NCBI GenBank assembly: GCA_036971715.1
Contig: JAVHJL010000003.1
Location: 1,302,001-1,366,000 of the forward strand
Length of the DNA stretch: 64,000 bases
Origin: Arthrobotrys musiformis
Lineage: Eukaryota > Ascomycota > Orbiliomycetes > Orbiliales > Orbiliaceae
Reading direction: 5' to 3'
Shown here: piece after piece, positions 21,514-34,014 of the stretch
Layout: each line of letters begins with the position of its first letter
Position numbering within the stretch: the first letter of the stretch is position 1
Notes under the pieces: model-generated
Seen by the model: the letters and a program-made list of their open reading frames with translations, nothing else
Databases searched by the model: none
Told to the model about the DNA's origin: nothing
Translations under genes and position numbers: made by a program

Positions 21514-24176
21514 TTTTAATATACCAGAAGAAGAAAATCCTACAGGACGTAGTTTCTTTTTGAGCTAGCGGTGGAACCTCCATTTTTTACGCACTCCTTT
21601 TTTTTTTTCTATTTTATTTTATAATGAAATACCATTGTTACTTTTTATACGCCAGCCTTGACCTTTGTTGTACGGGATGGGATGGGGTTTTAATGCAGGT
21701 ACCAGTTCATTATAATTAACTTCCGTGAGCCAACGTAATGGAGATGGCAGGATATCTTATATGTCCGATAAGTCACGACGTGATAATGATCTCGATGGAG
21801 GGGGGCACGCGCGTGCTCATGCGTGCTCAAGTGAGGGCCCGTAGTTGGAAGTTGGGAAATGGGAAATGATCACGACGGGCCCGTGCCAAAGAATAGATTA
21901 AGGTTTGATTGGACTTACAATCTACAGATACTGTATCCTACTATATGCATATTAGATACAACAAGGACGGCCTTGATAAAGATTTTTTTTTTTTTAAGAC
22001 AATCTTAAATTTAGATTTAGGATCACCTACTCACCTGAGAAAGGGCGACGGGGAGAAGTCTTTGGAGTTCTATCAATAGAGCAGCTCGTGAGGTGGGAGA
22101 TCGAGAATGAACATGTTTGTCTCTGTCGTAGGTCGCACACAGGGCTGTCCGCAGGTGAGCGCCGTATCGATGCTCAGCGCCTAAGCAGCCTCGACAACCT
22201 CGGAGCTTAACCCAACCTCTTATCTTCCTTCCCCCATGACTCCGTCTGACACCGTCGAACGAACAATTACATGCCACGACAGCATGCAGGCAGATACGGC
22301 TAGATATAAAATCCTCGAAGGTATTCGGAGCCCTATATCAGGCCAACAATGGCCGGTAACAGCCATGGGTGGAGAAGACCCCCATGCCGCTGGTCGTTTA
22401 AGGAGACACAAGCGCCGACGCTGATTGGTCAATCCAGGGTGGCCGGTGACCAAGGCCGCATCTCCTCAAACACCCATCTTCGCGTTCGGCCTCCATCGAG
22501 CTCGTCTTCTCCTATTTACCGCATAGCCGGATCCAGGTCGACCTACAGGCTGATTGGGCGTCAAGAAAACCGAAGGTTGAGGAATACCCCGGTGCCTGGT
22601 CCGTGGACGGACGTTTCTTCCTGTCATTCTCACGGAATCCGCATGCAAGAAAGAATTTCGAGCCCACCGTCCCCACCGGTGCAAACAAAAAAGCCAAAAG
22701 GAAAACTCCACTTCGTATGGCGTACTATGGACGCAGTAAGGGTACTGTGTAAGACGGCAGGGAAATGACCATGTTGTTTTGCCAGTCGCACAGGCACCAC
22801 CATGCCCTTTCACAGGGTTCACGTCTCCATACAGCAGGTTCCGGTACCTTGCATAAACCCGTCCCCCAGGCTAGGTCTTCTGCTACAACGTGATAGCCTC
22901 CTGCAGGTGACAACAACACCGTAATGCTCCTGAATCCATTTCTGAGCATTTTTTTTTTTCTGCACCGAGAGCTGCTTGTTACGGCAAGGCCTTGGAGGTG
23001 AATCAGACCCAACGAATGGGACGGAGACCTCCTATATCCTGCTTCTTACTATGGAAGGGGGGGTAATACGTCAAGCTCACGAACACCCAAGCGATCCAAT
23101 GGCTGGAGGGTTCAGCTGGATCAAGAACCAATGAGAACCGCTAGTGCCATCTGGCCGCTTGGGGCTGTGTGCGAAAATGGGAAAAAGCCCACGGTGAAGT
23201 TGACTTTAGTGATCCGGTGTCTGAAAAAGTACCAGACTCGGAAAAAAACGTGACCGGGCCCTACGCTCACCCTTCACATAATTTCCAATATCGAAAGCGG
23301 CGGCGAAAAAAAGCGGGCTGGACGAGAACAGCATGCTAGGGGAGAGGACATCAAAACCACATGGACTCCCAACGGCCTTCTCATTCCTTCCGTCACGTTT
23401 CCCCTCCGCTTCCCACCTGTCTCTCAATCAAGACATCTCTTTATTTTGCAGCTTCCTTCGTCATCGACGCTTCGTTGAAGACGGAATCACATTCTTTTGG
23501 TATTGTGGTGTTTCGGGGAGTTCTAACTTACTGTCTTCGGAAAATCCCAGCGTTAGTCGGAAGGTGTGGTTTGAGGAGGAGCTTCCAGGACGAGGGGCCC
23601 ACGAATCAGCTGGTAGAAGTACCTCAACAGCCGCCATCACCATGAATTTTTAGTTATAGACAGTGAAAAATCTGCCACAGTCGCTCTTTTGATCTCGACA
23701 CAGTCACTCTTTTTTTATATCGTCAATTACGACCTCCACGCTCTTTTTTTGTTAAAATATCATTTTTACGACGGCGTATATCCACAGCCAGCCATTCTTT
23801 TATTTCCCGTTTTGAACTTTTTGAACCTTTTTTTATCGATTCGCCAATTGCCCAACTTCGTTACCCGCAGCATTCTACTGTTCATTCCAGCAAATCTAAC
23901 GCAATTCTCATGCCCTTAAACTATATGACGATATTTTATTCTTATTAAAAACGAAATTCTACACACAAAACGGCATTGCATTGTTTGGTGGATACCCATT
24001 CGGAAAAACAAAAAAGGGAAAGACAAGGCACAAAACAAGAATTGGATCTCGAATTTATATTGTTTCCGACCCTCTCTTATAGATCCTTGGGGGATATCCA
24101 AACCGACAAACAGCAATATCTTAATATCTATTTTTTATTTTTATTTTTCTGGGACAATTGATCATACACCGACACA
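21514..24176. other. Long intergenic region without supported genes
   Basis: In these 2.66 kb I find only short open frames with no domain-like composition. A repeated GCGTGCTCA element occurs near 21812-21831, and a poly-T tract at about 21986-21997. From about 23640 the DNA becomes AT-rich and pyrimidine-rich and probably forms the promoter and leader of the serine-rich membrane protein. A transposon relic cannot be excluded, but no terminal repeats were seen. Confidence 0.45.
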
Positions 24177-26723
24177 ATGGCGACCGAGAGACGGCGGGCT
24201 CTTCACCAGAGGTCAAACTCACAGATAAATGCTGGGGTCCAGCAAACAGAGAGCGTTTCAAGTTCGCTAGCGTCATCCCAGGCCCTGTTCCACAATTTGC
24301 CAGCCAAAGGGTCGCAACACTCTCGCACAGGATCCCTGGAGGCTGGGCTCAACCTTCAGACCAGATACAATGATGAAAACGAAGGTGTACCGTCGAGGGG
24401 CACAAGTGTCAGAAGTAAACGAACATCGAAGACGGACCGCAGTGCGTCGCCTGAGAAGCGAGGCAGCAAATTGACAATCCATATCGTTGGAAGTACGAGT
24501 CGTGCCGAAAATGTCAAGAGCTCGGATATCAGGGTCCCATCGGGGCCTCCACCTTATACGTAAGTGAACCGTTTTACTCTCATACGCTTGGTCTACGGCC
24601 ACACTCTTTATGAAATTCTAAGCCTGGCTTGGTCTACCCCTCCACCTTCGTCATCCGTATCATGTATCAGACAGACAGAAAAATAATCTCGAGGGCAATA
24701 TTCGCCTTCCCGTTATTCTTAAAATAGCCGTAATCGGATGTAGGCGCTGACATTTAAATAATTATAGTGGCCCGCCACAGGATACTTCCACCATCAGATT
24801 TGTCCGCAGGAGCAACTCTACAGCGACTGCTGCCGCAAAACTCGCTCTCAAGCCATCGGCGTCCACTCTTTCATCAAACACCAGCGAGTCTGCTGACCAC
24901 GATCTTTCTTCCTTTATTGCTTTGCCAACTTCAGAACACACTCCTTCACCAGATTATACTGCCGGTTCATCAACTATAAGACAAATTAAAGCACAAACTT
25001 CGATATCGACTCTTTCCACAGAACCAAAAACATCTTTAGAAATCACTAATTTTATTGTTCAAAATTTTCCGCCACCCCCACCAATCCCAGAGACACCCCG
25101 CGGTTTAAGATCGACAATTCGCTTGGTTCCTCATAGTCCGTTAGGGGGAACTCCAGTGTCCGGTCGCTCAAGGTCAAGATCCAACCCTAGATCCGTTAGC
25201 ACAGGTACCCGCAGCAGATCTTCTACTACAAATTCGGCAGGTTCTCGACCGCGGACCCGTTCCAGCGAATTTCAGCGCCTGCGCCGTGGTTCATTTACAC
25301 AGGTAACAAGGGTATCGAGTAAGCATTCGACAAGTTCGTACATTTCAAGCATCAGCGCTATCGGACTGCCACCTACCCGACCGCTTCCCACTCCGCCAGA
25401 ACGTTCCGGTGGACCAGTATTTCAGGAAGTAGCCGAACCACTACCCTCGCCGACTAGTTTACCGAAATTGCTCAAGCCGATCCTCAAAAAGGCAAGAACA
25501 TTACAAGAAATTGAAGCCTCAAGTCCTGATGTCACCCCACCGATAGACGCTGAGCAGTTTCCTGAAATCCAACCCGCACTTTCCTGGATTCTCGAGACAG
25601 AGACAACCGCGCCCGCTCCCTTAAAAATCAATAAACCTAAACGAGCGCGAATGCAGGCGGCACTAGATGTTGAAGTCCCACGTGCGACCCACTCCAGCAA
25701 TGGTAGGAAGGTTTCGAATCCGCTAAGCAGGCTGGTTTGGGGATACAATACGAGTTCTACATCTATTTCCGAAGTTGGTACCAACGGCACTACTTCTGGA
25801 CCTGCCGTAAATGTCAAGAACACCAAGGGGTTTAGCCCGCAAATTTTAGAGACGGAAGGACTTGAGAGCCAGAGGGCAACTGTTTTTTCCTCAGTCGACT
25901 CTCCCTTTGACCTAAAACGGCAATCCAGCAAGGCTTCCTCTTATAACCCGCAGCCTGTTCCCGAATGGGCAAGGTGAGACAACCCCCTCCCCTCACAATC
26001 GGTTGCAGGGGACCTGCAGCGGAACAAATAAATGCTAATACGAAACGATTGACAGAGTATATTATGGCCGTGGAACACCTCTACCTCACCATCGAGAGGA
26101 ATCTATTGACGATGACCTTGCCATCACTCCTGTTCAGCGACCTCGCCCTGCTCGTCTTCAACGTATTGCTACTCACGCTTCCAACGCTGGATCTTTATGG
26201 ATGGGTACCATCAACCCTGAAGGCCGAGATCTTCAAGATCAATTCAACCAACCCCATCTCGAGGCCTATCCCGTCAGCCGATCGGAGCGTTTCAACATCC
26301 ATCTTGTGTTGGCCTGTGTTGGATTTGTCTTCCCCATTGGTAGGTTCATTCGCTCTCTATGGTATTACGTTCTTTCTTACTGATTGTTGTTTTTTTGTAG
26401 CTTGGTTCATTGGTGCTTTCCACCCTCTGCCAGCCCAGAAGCGAAGAGAGAGGAGGGAGAGGCAAGAAATCCGACGGGCAGTCCAAGGTGCCGTGATCCC
26501 ACCGAGCCGATCTAACCATGTCCGCGGCCCAAGCATCACCCATTACGAGGAAAGCGTCGACACCGAATCTCTACCGAGCTTCACCACCTACGAGGAGGGC
26601 CGAAGATGGGACAACGCTAGATGGTGGAGAAACGTCAACAGAGTCATGAGCGTCATTGGCATCCTCGTCATCGGTGCTATCATTGCCCTCCTAGTCGTTG
26701 GCCTTAAGGGGCGCAAGATATGA
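24177..26723 (+). CDS. Serine/proline-rich protein with two C-terminal membrane helices
   Basis: Its function is unknown. Four exons (24177-24559, 24768-25973, 26056-26339, 26401-26723) splice to 731 residues. Residues 1 to about 580 are low-complexity, Ser/Thr/Pro-rich with many SRS and SP sites, and contain a Pro stretch (PPPPPIPETPRG). Two hydrophobic helices follow: about 611-632 (LVLACVGFVFPIGAWFIGAF) and 706-725 (VMSVIGILVIGAIIALLVVG). Between them lies a charged Arg-rich loop and a WWRNVNR motif just before the last helix. The long disordered part is presumably cytosolic. I recall that filamentous ascomycete genomes carry similar proteins annotated only as serine-rich protein; that comparison is from memory and not tested. 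The correct frame of exon 3 is set by the phase of both flanking introns. Confidence 0.82.
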
Positions 26724-29119
26724 TTCCGCAAACGTTCAGCGTCTACCGAACCAACACGCAATTCATCCAACTAAAGGAAATTGTTGGCCTCGACCTATCG
26801 TCCTGTCAGGTCCCGCGTCTAATCTCGATGCGTCAAAATGACAGGAGGTGACACAACAGTAACGGTTGTCAATACCACTAGTGTTACATTGGTAATCATC
26901 TCAGGCTACGGACATCTCGAACAAACCTCCCTCCATCTCCTGGATTCCTCATCTACGGAAATCACTTCAATTCGCTTGTGAATATTACTACACCGACTTA
27001 CATTTGCGGACCTTTTGCGACCTGCATTTTTGAGCGACATTAAGCATTTGCTTTTACTCTTTTGATGTTTTTCCTTTTACTCAGGTTCTCACAAAAAATA
27101 CCCCGGTATCTATTGCTTTTTTGTTTTTTGCTGGAATTTTATTTCCTCTACAACGGCGGCATATCATTTGCTTTACTCTGGTTTTTCATCTCCGCAACGT
27201 GGGCTACTATTTTACGGCTTATTCCACACGAGTTCCCTTTGCAAGCAACATCTATCTGTTCTATCAAACCCGGTCTCGATCGATCTATTTGGTTTCTGTG
27301 CACAATTGTTTTTTATTTCCTGATCTGAGTCCCCTTTTGAAACTTTTTTGATTTTCGATTCTTATTTTTTTGTTCGGATCAGGAACATATGCAAGCAGAG
27401 GAGTTTATTTGCTAATGCTAATTCACCCCCCTCCTTCACACTCTCTTCACACACTCATTAAGAAGCAAGTCTACTTTTTTACACACACCTTTTTTTTGTA
27501 CTTTTTTTTTTTTTTTACAAGGAGCTAGTTTGGTTTACCTAAACGATTGGCTTCCTTTGCAAGGTTACGATTTTTTTTATTTCAAGGGTGGGGATGAAAT
27601 GATACGACACAACATAACTCAATCGCTCAAAAAAAGTCGGTTGGGTTATTCTTTCTTTTACGGTTATTTGGGGGCAAGGGTTTGGTTTTAGGGGAATAGG
27701 GGAAAAACGGGTTTACGAATTTTTTTTTCCTTTTTTATCAAAAGTCCTAGGCTTTTGGGAGGGGAAGGATGAGGGGGTTGGTTATCTTGTACGATAGGAA
27801 AAAAGTTGGTTTTTTCGATTCTTTACAGCTCTTTACAGTTCGAGATAGCTCGACGACCCTCTCAATATCAACTTCGGCTGGTGGGGTAACCCCCACACGG
27901 GCTGGATTTTTCATCATATGATCTATTTTTTTGAACGTAGATGGTGGTTTTTTTTGGTTACTTGTGAAACTTATGGGAAGGCTTGTGAAGCTCAATTTGG
28001 CGTATATGCAGTTGACGCTGGCCGATTGGGGCTCTTATGTTTCCCGTTCTCAAGACTAACATCTTTCCTTCCGCGCTAGAAGGAATTGTGCTAAAAATAT
28101 AGAGATAATCGGTGGGTTAGCAGCATACAGCGAAAGATGAAACGTACTAAATTCCCGTTTTCTCGAGGAATTATTTTTTCTGTTGTTCTTTTGGAGAAGA
28201 GAGAAGTCCTCATGATCAGTTACAGGGGTAGCTCTATCTGGTAGCTAACTTGGTATTCTGCGAGCTTGGAGAGGTGTGTGTATAAACACCCAGTTTATTC
28301 CTCGGTTCGTGTACGTGAACAAATCCTACAAGGGAGAACCCCATATGGTTATGTTTACAGAAACGAGAGAAAGGTACAGGAACGTATGTTAACATGTGGG
28401 CATGCGTGCTGTTCATGTCACCCCCTTTTCACCCAGGCATCTTCCGTACACACGGGATCATCGAAAAATTCTGAAACGCTTCCAGGCGAGAAAGATGCGT
28501 TTATATGTAAGGTTATGTACGAATACGCAAACAAAACACCAGAAAAAAGGGAAACGCTGGGATATTTTAAGAAACATCTGGGGAGTAAATGCAGCGCACG
28601 GTCTTTGGATTTTTATTCCTTCTCCCCTTCTGCCGTGTTCTTGACGGATCGAATGAGGCGTTAAATGTATGTACATGTCAAAGTGTATTTCGTCATTTAA
28701 GCGTGTGATGTTAGACCCCCTCCCCTGGTTTTCGTAGCTAGGCTTCTAGCTCTCGAGCCTCTGTTCTTTGAATCGTTGTAAGTGTGGCGTTTATGTCATG
28801 ATTATAAACATTCCCTCTTCCCCTCCTTCTCCTCCACTAGCCTATGGCTATTTCGCCCACCGATTAAAAACTCCATCGAAAATAAAACGTGTTCGTAAAA
28901 TAAAAGTCTAGTAATGCCGTCGCAGGTGGTGTAACAAATATATACACAGTTTTAAAAAAATGGGAAGCGTCAATAAGTCGAGGATGTTAAGTATGAAGGA
29001 GTTTTAAGATTCCCCATCCCATATACACCCACATCGCCTTATGATTCAACCTTTTTTTTTAAAAAAAAATTCAATAATTCGACTCTTTGTTCGAGTTTCC
29101 CAAAATGAGGGGGGATTGT
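26724..29119. other. Intergenic region between serine-rich protein and TIM8
   Basis: No gene is supported over 2.4 kb. T-rich tracts run from 27060 to 27600, including poly-T near 27509-27521 and 27723-27730. Candidate frames at 27747-27995 and 28266-28664 lack domain-like composition. The region probably includes 3' UTRs of both converging genes. Confidence 0.5.
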
Positions 29120-29466
29120 TTAGATGGAACCGCGCATCTGCTCGAGGTGCTTCAGAACGGTCATCTGGGAGTCGATGTAGCGTTCGACGCAGTTTTCCAT
29201 GCACGGTCGTTCGTAGGAGTCCATCTGTCCCGAAGAGATTTTGGAGGTGATGCAGCGTTTCCAGCACATATCTGTTAGGTAGTGGACGGCTGTTGAAAAT
29301 TGGTTAGTATATATATATTTATTCATTTTAAGTGAACGGAGGGAGGTTAATGCGTACTGGACTGGATTTTGGCCTTTTGAGCCTCATTGGAGACGAACTG
29401 CTGGAGTTCCCGCTTGTCGTTTTGGGAGAGGTCTGTGAGGTTGATGTCGCCGGAGGAGGAGTCCAT
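29120..29466 (-). CDS. TIM8: Mitochondrial import chaperone Tim8
   Basis: It is a small TIM chaperone of the intermembrane space that, with Tim13, escorts hydrophobic precursors such as Tim23. Two exons (29358-29466, 29120-29289) give 92 residues. The twin CX3C motifs are intact: C45-WKR-C49 and C66-MEN-C70, which form the two disulfides of the helical hairpin. The segments NDKRELQQFVSNEAQKAKIQ and VHYLTDMCWKRC are diagnostic for Tim8 rather than Tim9, 10 or 13. The start is the first in-frame ATG and gives the usual length. The single intron interrupts the region between the N-terminal helix and the first Cys pair. Confidence 0.95.
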
Positions 29467-30573
29467 TTTGGGTAGATATTCTGGTGTGCGATTGGAGTGG
29501 TTTTTGGATGGGTGGTTTTGATGGTACGGGAAGTGTGATAGTGATAGATCGTGATAGAAGGTTTGCGAGAGAAAAGGTCGTTTAAAGAAAATTCTGGAGA
29601 AATTGCCGGATTGGGACAGGTCTGAGGCGAGCTGTGAAACGACCGAAGTTCCCACTCCAACTGGGCCCCTGACCCCGTTCACTCCCACTGCATTGGTCAC
29701 ATTCCGTTCAAAACGCTGTCTTTGAATTTGTCACGTTGACGACGGAGGAGAACCTACTACATCCGTACTAGGTAACTGCTAGTAGGTTCTAATATACGTT
29801 AAACTACTTGTTCGAGTATGGTGTATAAATAATGCATTGTACATGGCGATAGCTGGTACATTCAGGCAATCGATACCAGGAATATGTAGAAGGACCCTTA
29901 TTCTGCATTCTGGAGTGGGTGAAACTTTTGCAGATTTTGACAAAGACATTGTACAGGCATACATACTAAGTACGTACATTGGACCGGCATAGTATACATA
30001 TTTTCATCCCATCTCATTTAATTACCTTGCTTGTCTCACGGTGTTCTGAGGTCACTATCAGCGTGTGCCCGGTATCATATCATACCATATCATGACATGT
30101 TCATGTTCGTGTTATAATTTCCTATCAATGTCAAATCTCCATGGTCGGCGTCCTTTAGTCCCGACTTCCATAGAAACCATCCCATAGTCGTAGTTCTGTT
30201 GCCAAGGCTCTACCGGGCCCTTCCGCTTGGCCCCATCGGGGCAGACCCCCTGTGACGACGGACGACTGCCTTCGTACCCTTTTTCCAGGTAACCTTAACC
30301 TCTCTTACTCTCTTACTCTCTTTACCCTTCCTTATCTTACTTACTCCCTCAACCTCAACCTCCTCCCACCTTCATCTCAAGCTTCCTCCCCATCCCATCA
30401 CATCCATCACAACATCCTCAAACTCTCTGCCGAAACACAAAAAATACGAAACACCCCCCATCCACAAAGAGAGCGAGAGATAAGAGTGAGAGGGAGTTTA
30501 GAGAGTTACAACAGCCAAGGCGTGCGTGCATGTTTGCGCAATAACAGCCAAAAGGGAAAAAAAGAAGAGAACA
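29467..30573. other. Divergent intergenic region TIM8 / SUR1
   Basis: No gene is supported. A CTTACT-rich pyrimidine tract at about 30297-30365 precedes the SUR1 leader. Confidence 0.5.
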
Positions 30574-31716
30574 ATGCGCCGAGCCTTCATCTACTTCCTC
30601 GTCGCCGTCGCCGTCGGCCTCGCTTACGGCGTCTACAGCGTCTCCACGCTAATCTCCCTCCTCTTCGAAGACGTCTCCCAGGACCTCATCCCGAGGGAGG
30701 AAATCGACCTCAATCCTGCGGAGGAGTATTCGAAACGTCCGGCTTTGGTGCCGAAGATTATTCATCAGACGTATAAGACTGCCGAGATCCCGGATCGATG
30801 GAAGGCGCCGCAGAAGTTGTGCTTGGATTTGCATCCGGATTATGAGTATAAGGTGTGACATTTCTCTCTCTCGCTCGGATATATATATCTATATTAGATG
30901 TAGGGATTGGAAAATGCTAATCGTTTTTTTATAGCTATGGACGGACGAGTCGGCCCGCGAGTTCATCGCGAAGGAGTACCCATGGTTCTTGGATACATTC
31001 GATGGCTACGACCACCCAATCATGCGAGCCGATGTCATTCGCTACTTCGCCCTCAGGAAATTCGGAGGCATCTACATCGATCTTGACGTGGTACGTACTC
31101 CACGCAACTCAAAATACCCATCAAAGAAAGAAAGAGAAAGCTGACAGAGTCTGCAGGGTTGCCGACGTAAACTCGACCCACTCCTCGCCTATCCCGCTGT
31201 CGCCCGCAAAACTGACCCAACTGGAATCTCTAACGATGTCATGGCTGCCATACCCGAACACAAGTTCTTCGTCCATGTCACCGAGGTCCTGCAGAGCTAC
31301 GATAGACATTGGGTCATGCCATACATCACAATCATGGCATCCACGGGTCCATTGTTCCTGAGTATCATTTGGAAGAAGTGGACGGGGATGGAGCTCGAAC
31401 CAATGGACCGGGTGAGGATATTGATGGCGAAGGAGCAGCAGCATAATGACTGGAGCTTCTTCAGAGTGTATAAGGGCAGCTCGTGGCATACGCAAGATGC
31501 TCAAACGATCTTTTGGGTAAGTTATCTCCTCACTTTTTCCCGTTGTATGCTTTCAAGGTCGAAAAGGCTAATTATTTGGAATAGATGCGGCACCATGTAC
31601 CCCATCTTGTCGTCGGTGGTGTGCTAGTGGCCGGTATCCTTGGATACACGGTATACTGGGTCATACACCGACCCAGAGGGTATAACAAGGTCGACAAGGG
31701 AACCTACGATGCATAG
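30574..31716 (+). CDS. SUR1: Mannosyl-inositolphosphoryl-ceramide synthase catalytic subunit (SUR1/CSH1 type)
   Basis: It adds mannose from GDP-mannose to inositol-phosphoceramide in the Golgi, a step in fungal sphingolipid synthesis. Four exons (30574-30852, 30935-31090, 31157-31516, 31585-31716) give 308 residues. An N-terminal membrane anchor spans about 4-30. The GT32 glycosyltransferase core begins at PKIIHQTYKT, and the DXD metal site YIDLDV has Asp at 142 and 144, next to the second intron. A second helix near the C-terminus (VVGGVLVAGILGYTVYWV) matches the family layout. The VRG4 transporter, which supplies its GDP-mannose, lies at 56.6-58.0 kb. The family also includes OCH1-like enzymes, but the tail helix and the PxxWxxP-type spacing favour SUR1. 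Confidence 0.88.
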
Positions 31717-32767
31717 AAGGTTCTCTCCGTCGTTCTCACCCTTTGGGGTTTTACCACCAGGCCTCCGACAAATCAACAAGTCTTCGACAACCCGTTCTTT
31801 CTTCCGCTTGACTGTATTGATGACGACATAATTATTCTTTGGGAATGCTACGAGGCAGCTTACGTGTCGTAGACCCAACTTCTTGAAGAAGCGGTTTTCA
31901 GCAATACAGCTAACGGCTAATATTTCTTTTTTAATGCGAATTATGTGTGGGGATTTTAATCAATTCTCTTCGACATTAATGTACCTGGGACTTGAAGAAG
32001 AAGGAAGGATAAAAAATCAGACGAAAAGGAAGGGGAAAGGGAAGTTTCTTCAAGTTTCCTTGTTTTATGGTAGAAAAAAAAAGGCCTTTACATGCCCAGG
32101 CCGGTTTTTTAATACCCCCCCACGACGATCGGAATACAGCTATCTTTTTTTAAGTGAAATTTTAACTAACCCTTATTAATGCTTAATGCGGCTAAGGGAA
32201 ACGTTTGAGATGACGAATATCATGAACGGGTTTCCCTTTTGCTCTTGTTTTCCCTTTTTTGGGGGTTTGTTAAAGTGTTATGAGCGTTAGCATGTTCTTC
32301 TTGGATATAAATGTGGTTTTTATTGTTTCTCCTTATATTTTTCTTTTCTAGACACTCGTTTGTATGATATACCATTGGCATGGTGGGAGGCGTTTTTTTA
32401 TTTTATTTTATTACAGAATTGTGTGTGTCGTTCGTATATACTCGGAGCGCATGGTGTATTGAGTGAATGACGGCATTAGTGATTTGTAGAGATACACGGT
32501 TAGGTAAGTAGAAACAGGGTAGGCTGAGGGGTATTTTGAAGCTGCTGAAGTTTAGAAAGTTATGGTGGTGGTGGATGTATACGTAATCTTAATCAAGTGG
32601 GTTTTTGGACGATGGTTGGCTGTTTATGTCATTCTGATAGTTTGGATGGATAGATGTACAAGATAAGTGATAACGAGAATGCTGTGGTCGCCGGTCATGA
32701 TATCGTACTGCAATTTTCTCCAAAAGTGATAAAATAAGACATGAAAGACAGAGAAGGAGAAAGAGAA
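31717..32767. other. Convergent 3' region SUR1 / CWC21
   Basis: It is AT-rich with no supported gene. T- and A-runs near 32070-32160 and 32390-32415 fit 3' UTR sequence. Confidence 0.55.
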
Positions 32768-33821
32768 TCAATCGCTGTCGTACCGTCTTCTTGCCCGGTC
32801 AGCGCTGTAGCTCCTGTTCCGGGTTCTACTGCCGCTTCTGCTTCTCCCGCTCGAACTTCTAGAATCTCTTCTCCTCACACCGTCTCGGTCCCTGCTTCTG
32901 CTTCTGGTCCTGCTTCTGGTCCTGGTCCTGCTCCTACTCCTACTCCTTGAGTCGCTATGGCTTCTTATGGATGCAGTCACAGAGCTACAGTCGCTATCCC
33001 TGCCCCTGACTCTACCTCTACCTCTAGGAGGGGGACTCCTGCTCGGACTCCGACTGCGGCTTCTGCTGTCGCTTCTATCCCGTCTATTCCGTCTTCTCAA
33101 TTCCAGATCCCTCTCCCTTTCCGTTGGATCATCCCTATTCCTTTCCCTTGAATATTCCCTTATGTTTCCCCCATCTATTGCTCGCTGTCGCTGCCTCTCG
33201 CGGTCTTGTATTGCCAACGCCTCCTTGGCGGCGATTTCCTCCTGTCGGCGGATTTTCTCCTCCGCTTGACGTTTCCAGTGGCTGCCTTCTTCGTAGTCGG
33301 AGGAGATTTGGAGGGCACGTTGGAGACGGGCGTTTTCGGCTGTGAATGGTTAGGGTTGGAGTTAATATTGGGGGAATTGGGGGGACGTACCCATCTTTGC
33401 TTGGGCTAATTCGTGCACTTGGTGGGATTTTAGACCCCGAGCATCGACTTTTTGGGAGTCGAGTTGGGACATTAATGTATTCCGCAGCGCAGAGACCTTT
33501 TCCTCGATTTCGTCTTCGTCGATTCTAATTCCCACCAATTAGCTCTGATTTTAAAGTAGGAAGGGGGGGGAAGGCGTACCCCTCATCTTCGAGCTTATCC
33601 CGGAGTTCGAGACATTTTACTTCGACGGTGCGTTTGCGGTCGTGGTCGAGGATTTCCTTGTCGGGTTGGCGTTGGCGGTGTTTTTCGAATTTGTCGTAGT
33701 CCCGCGGGTGGTTGTGCGAGGAGGTGTTTGGATCGCGTGGGCGGATGTGGGAGAGGTTTCGTTGGACGTAGCCGGAGGTGCCGCTGCCGCGGGGGGTGGA
33801 GAGGCCGACGTTTGATGACAT
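32768..33821 (-). CDS. CWC21: Pre-mRNA splicing factor Cwc21 (SRRM2-like N-terminus)
   Basis: It is a spliceosome protein that binds Prp8 and Snu114 near the catalytic centre. Three exons (33580-33821, 33391-33524, 32768-33339) give 315 residues. The N-terminus MSSNVGLSTPRGSGTSGYVQ followed by RNLSHIRP is the signature shared by Cwc21 and SRRM2. The cwf21 domain lies near residues 80-125 and reads IDEDEIEEKVSALR...LDSQK...LKSHQVHELAQAK. From about residue 190 the protein is an RS tail with long SRSRSR and RTRSRTR runs. Yeast Cwc21 is about 135 residues and lacks this tail, so the protein is intermediate between yeast Cwc21 and metazoan SRRM2. Confidence 0.93.
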
Positions 33822-34014
33822 TCTCCTTCTCGTTCCTTGGTGGTTGTGGATTCAGGATTGTGGATTGGGTGGATGAGGTTGAGGTCGATTGGAGATGGAG
33901 ATGGAAGTGACGTTAGTCGCAGCTGTTGGAAATATTAGCGAGCTTGTGAACGCGAAATCCTGCGACAGAGCTTCTAAAATATCCAACCTCCACAACCTCC
34001 ATTAAACATCACCA

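Noticed and set aside
25965..26200. Long hydrophobic frame starting at 25965
   Set aside because: Intron phase shows that the real frame of the serine-rich gene here is a different one. The hydrophobic reading is a shadow until the last exon, where the frames coincide.
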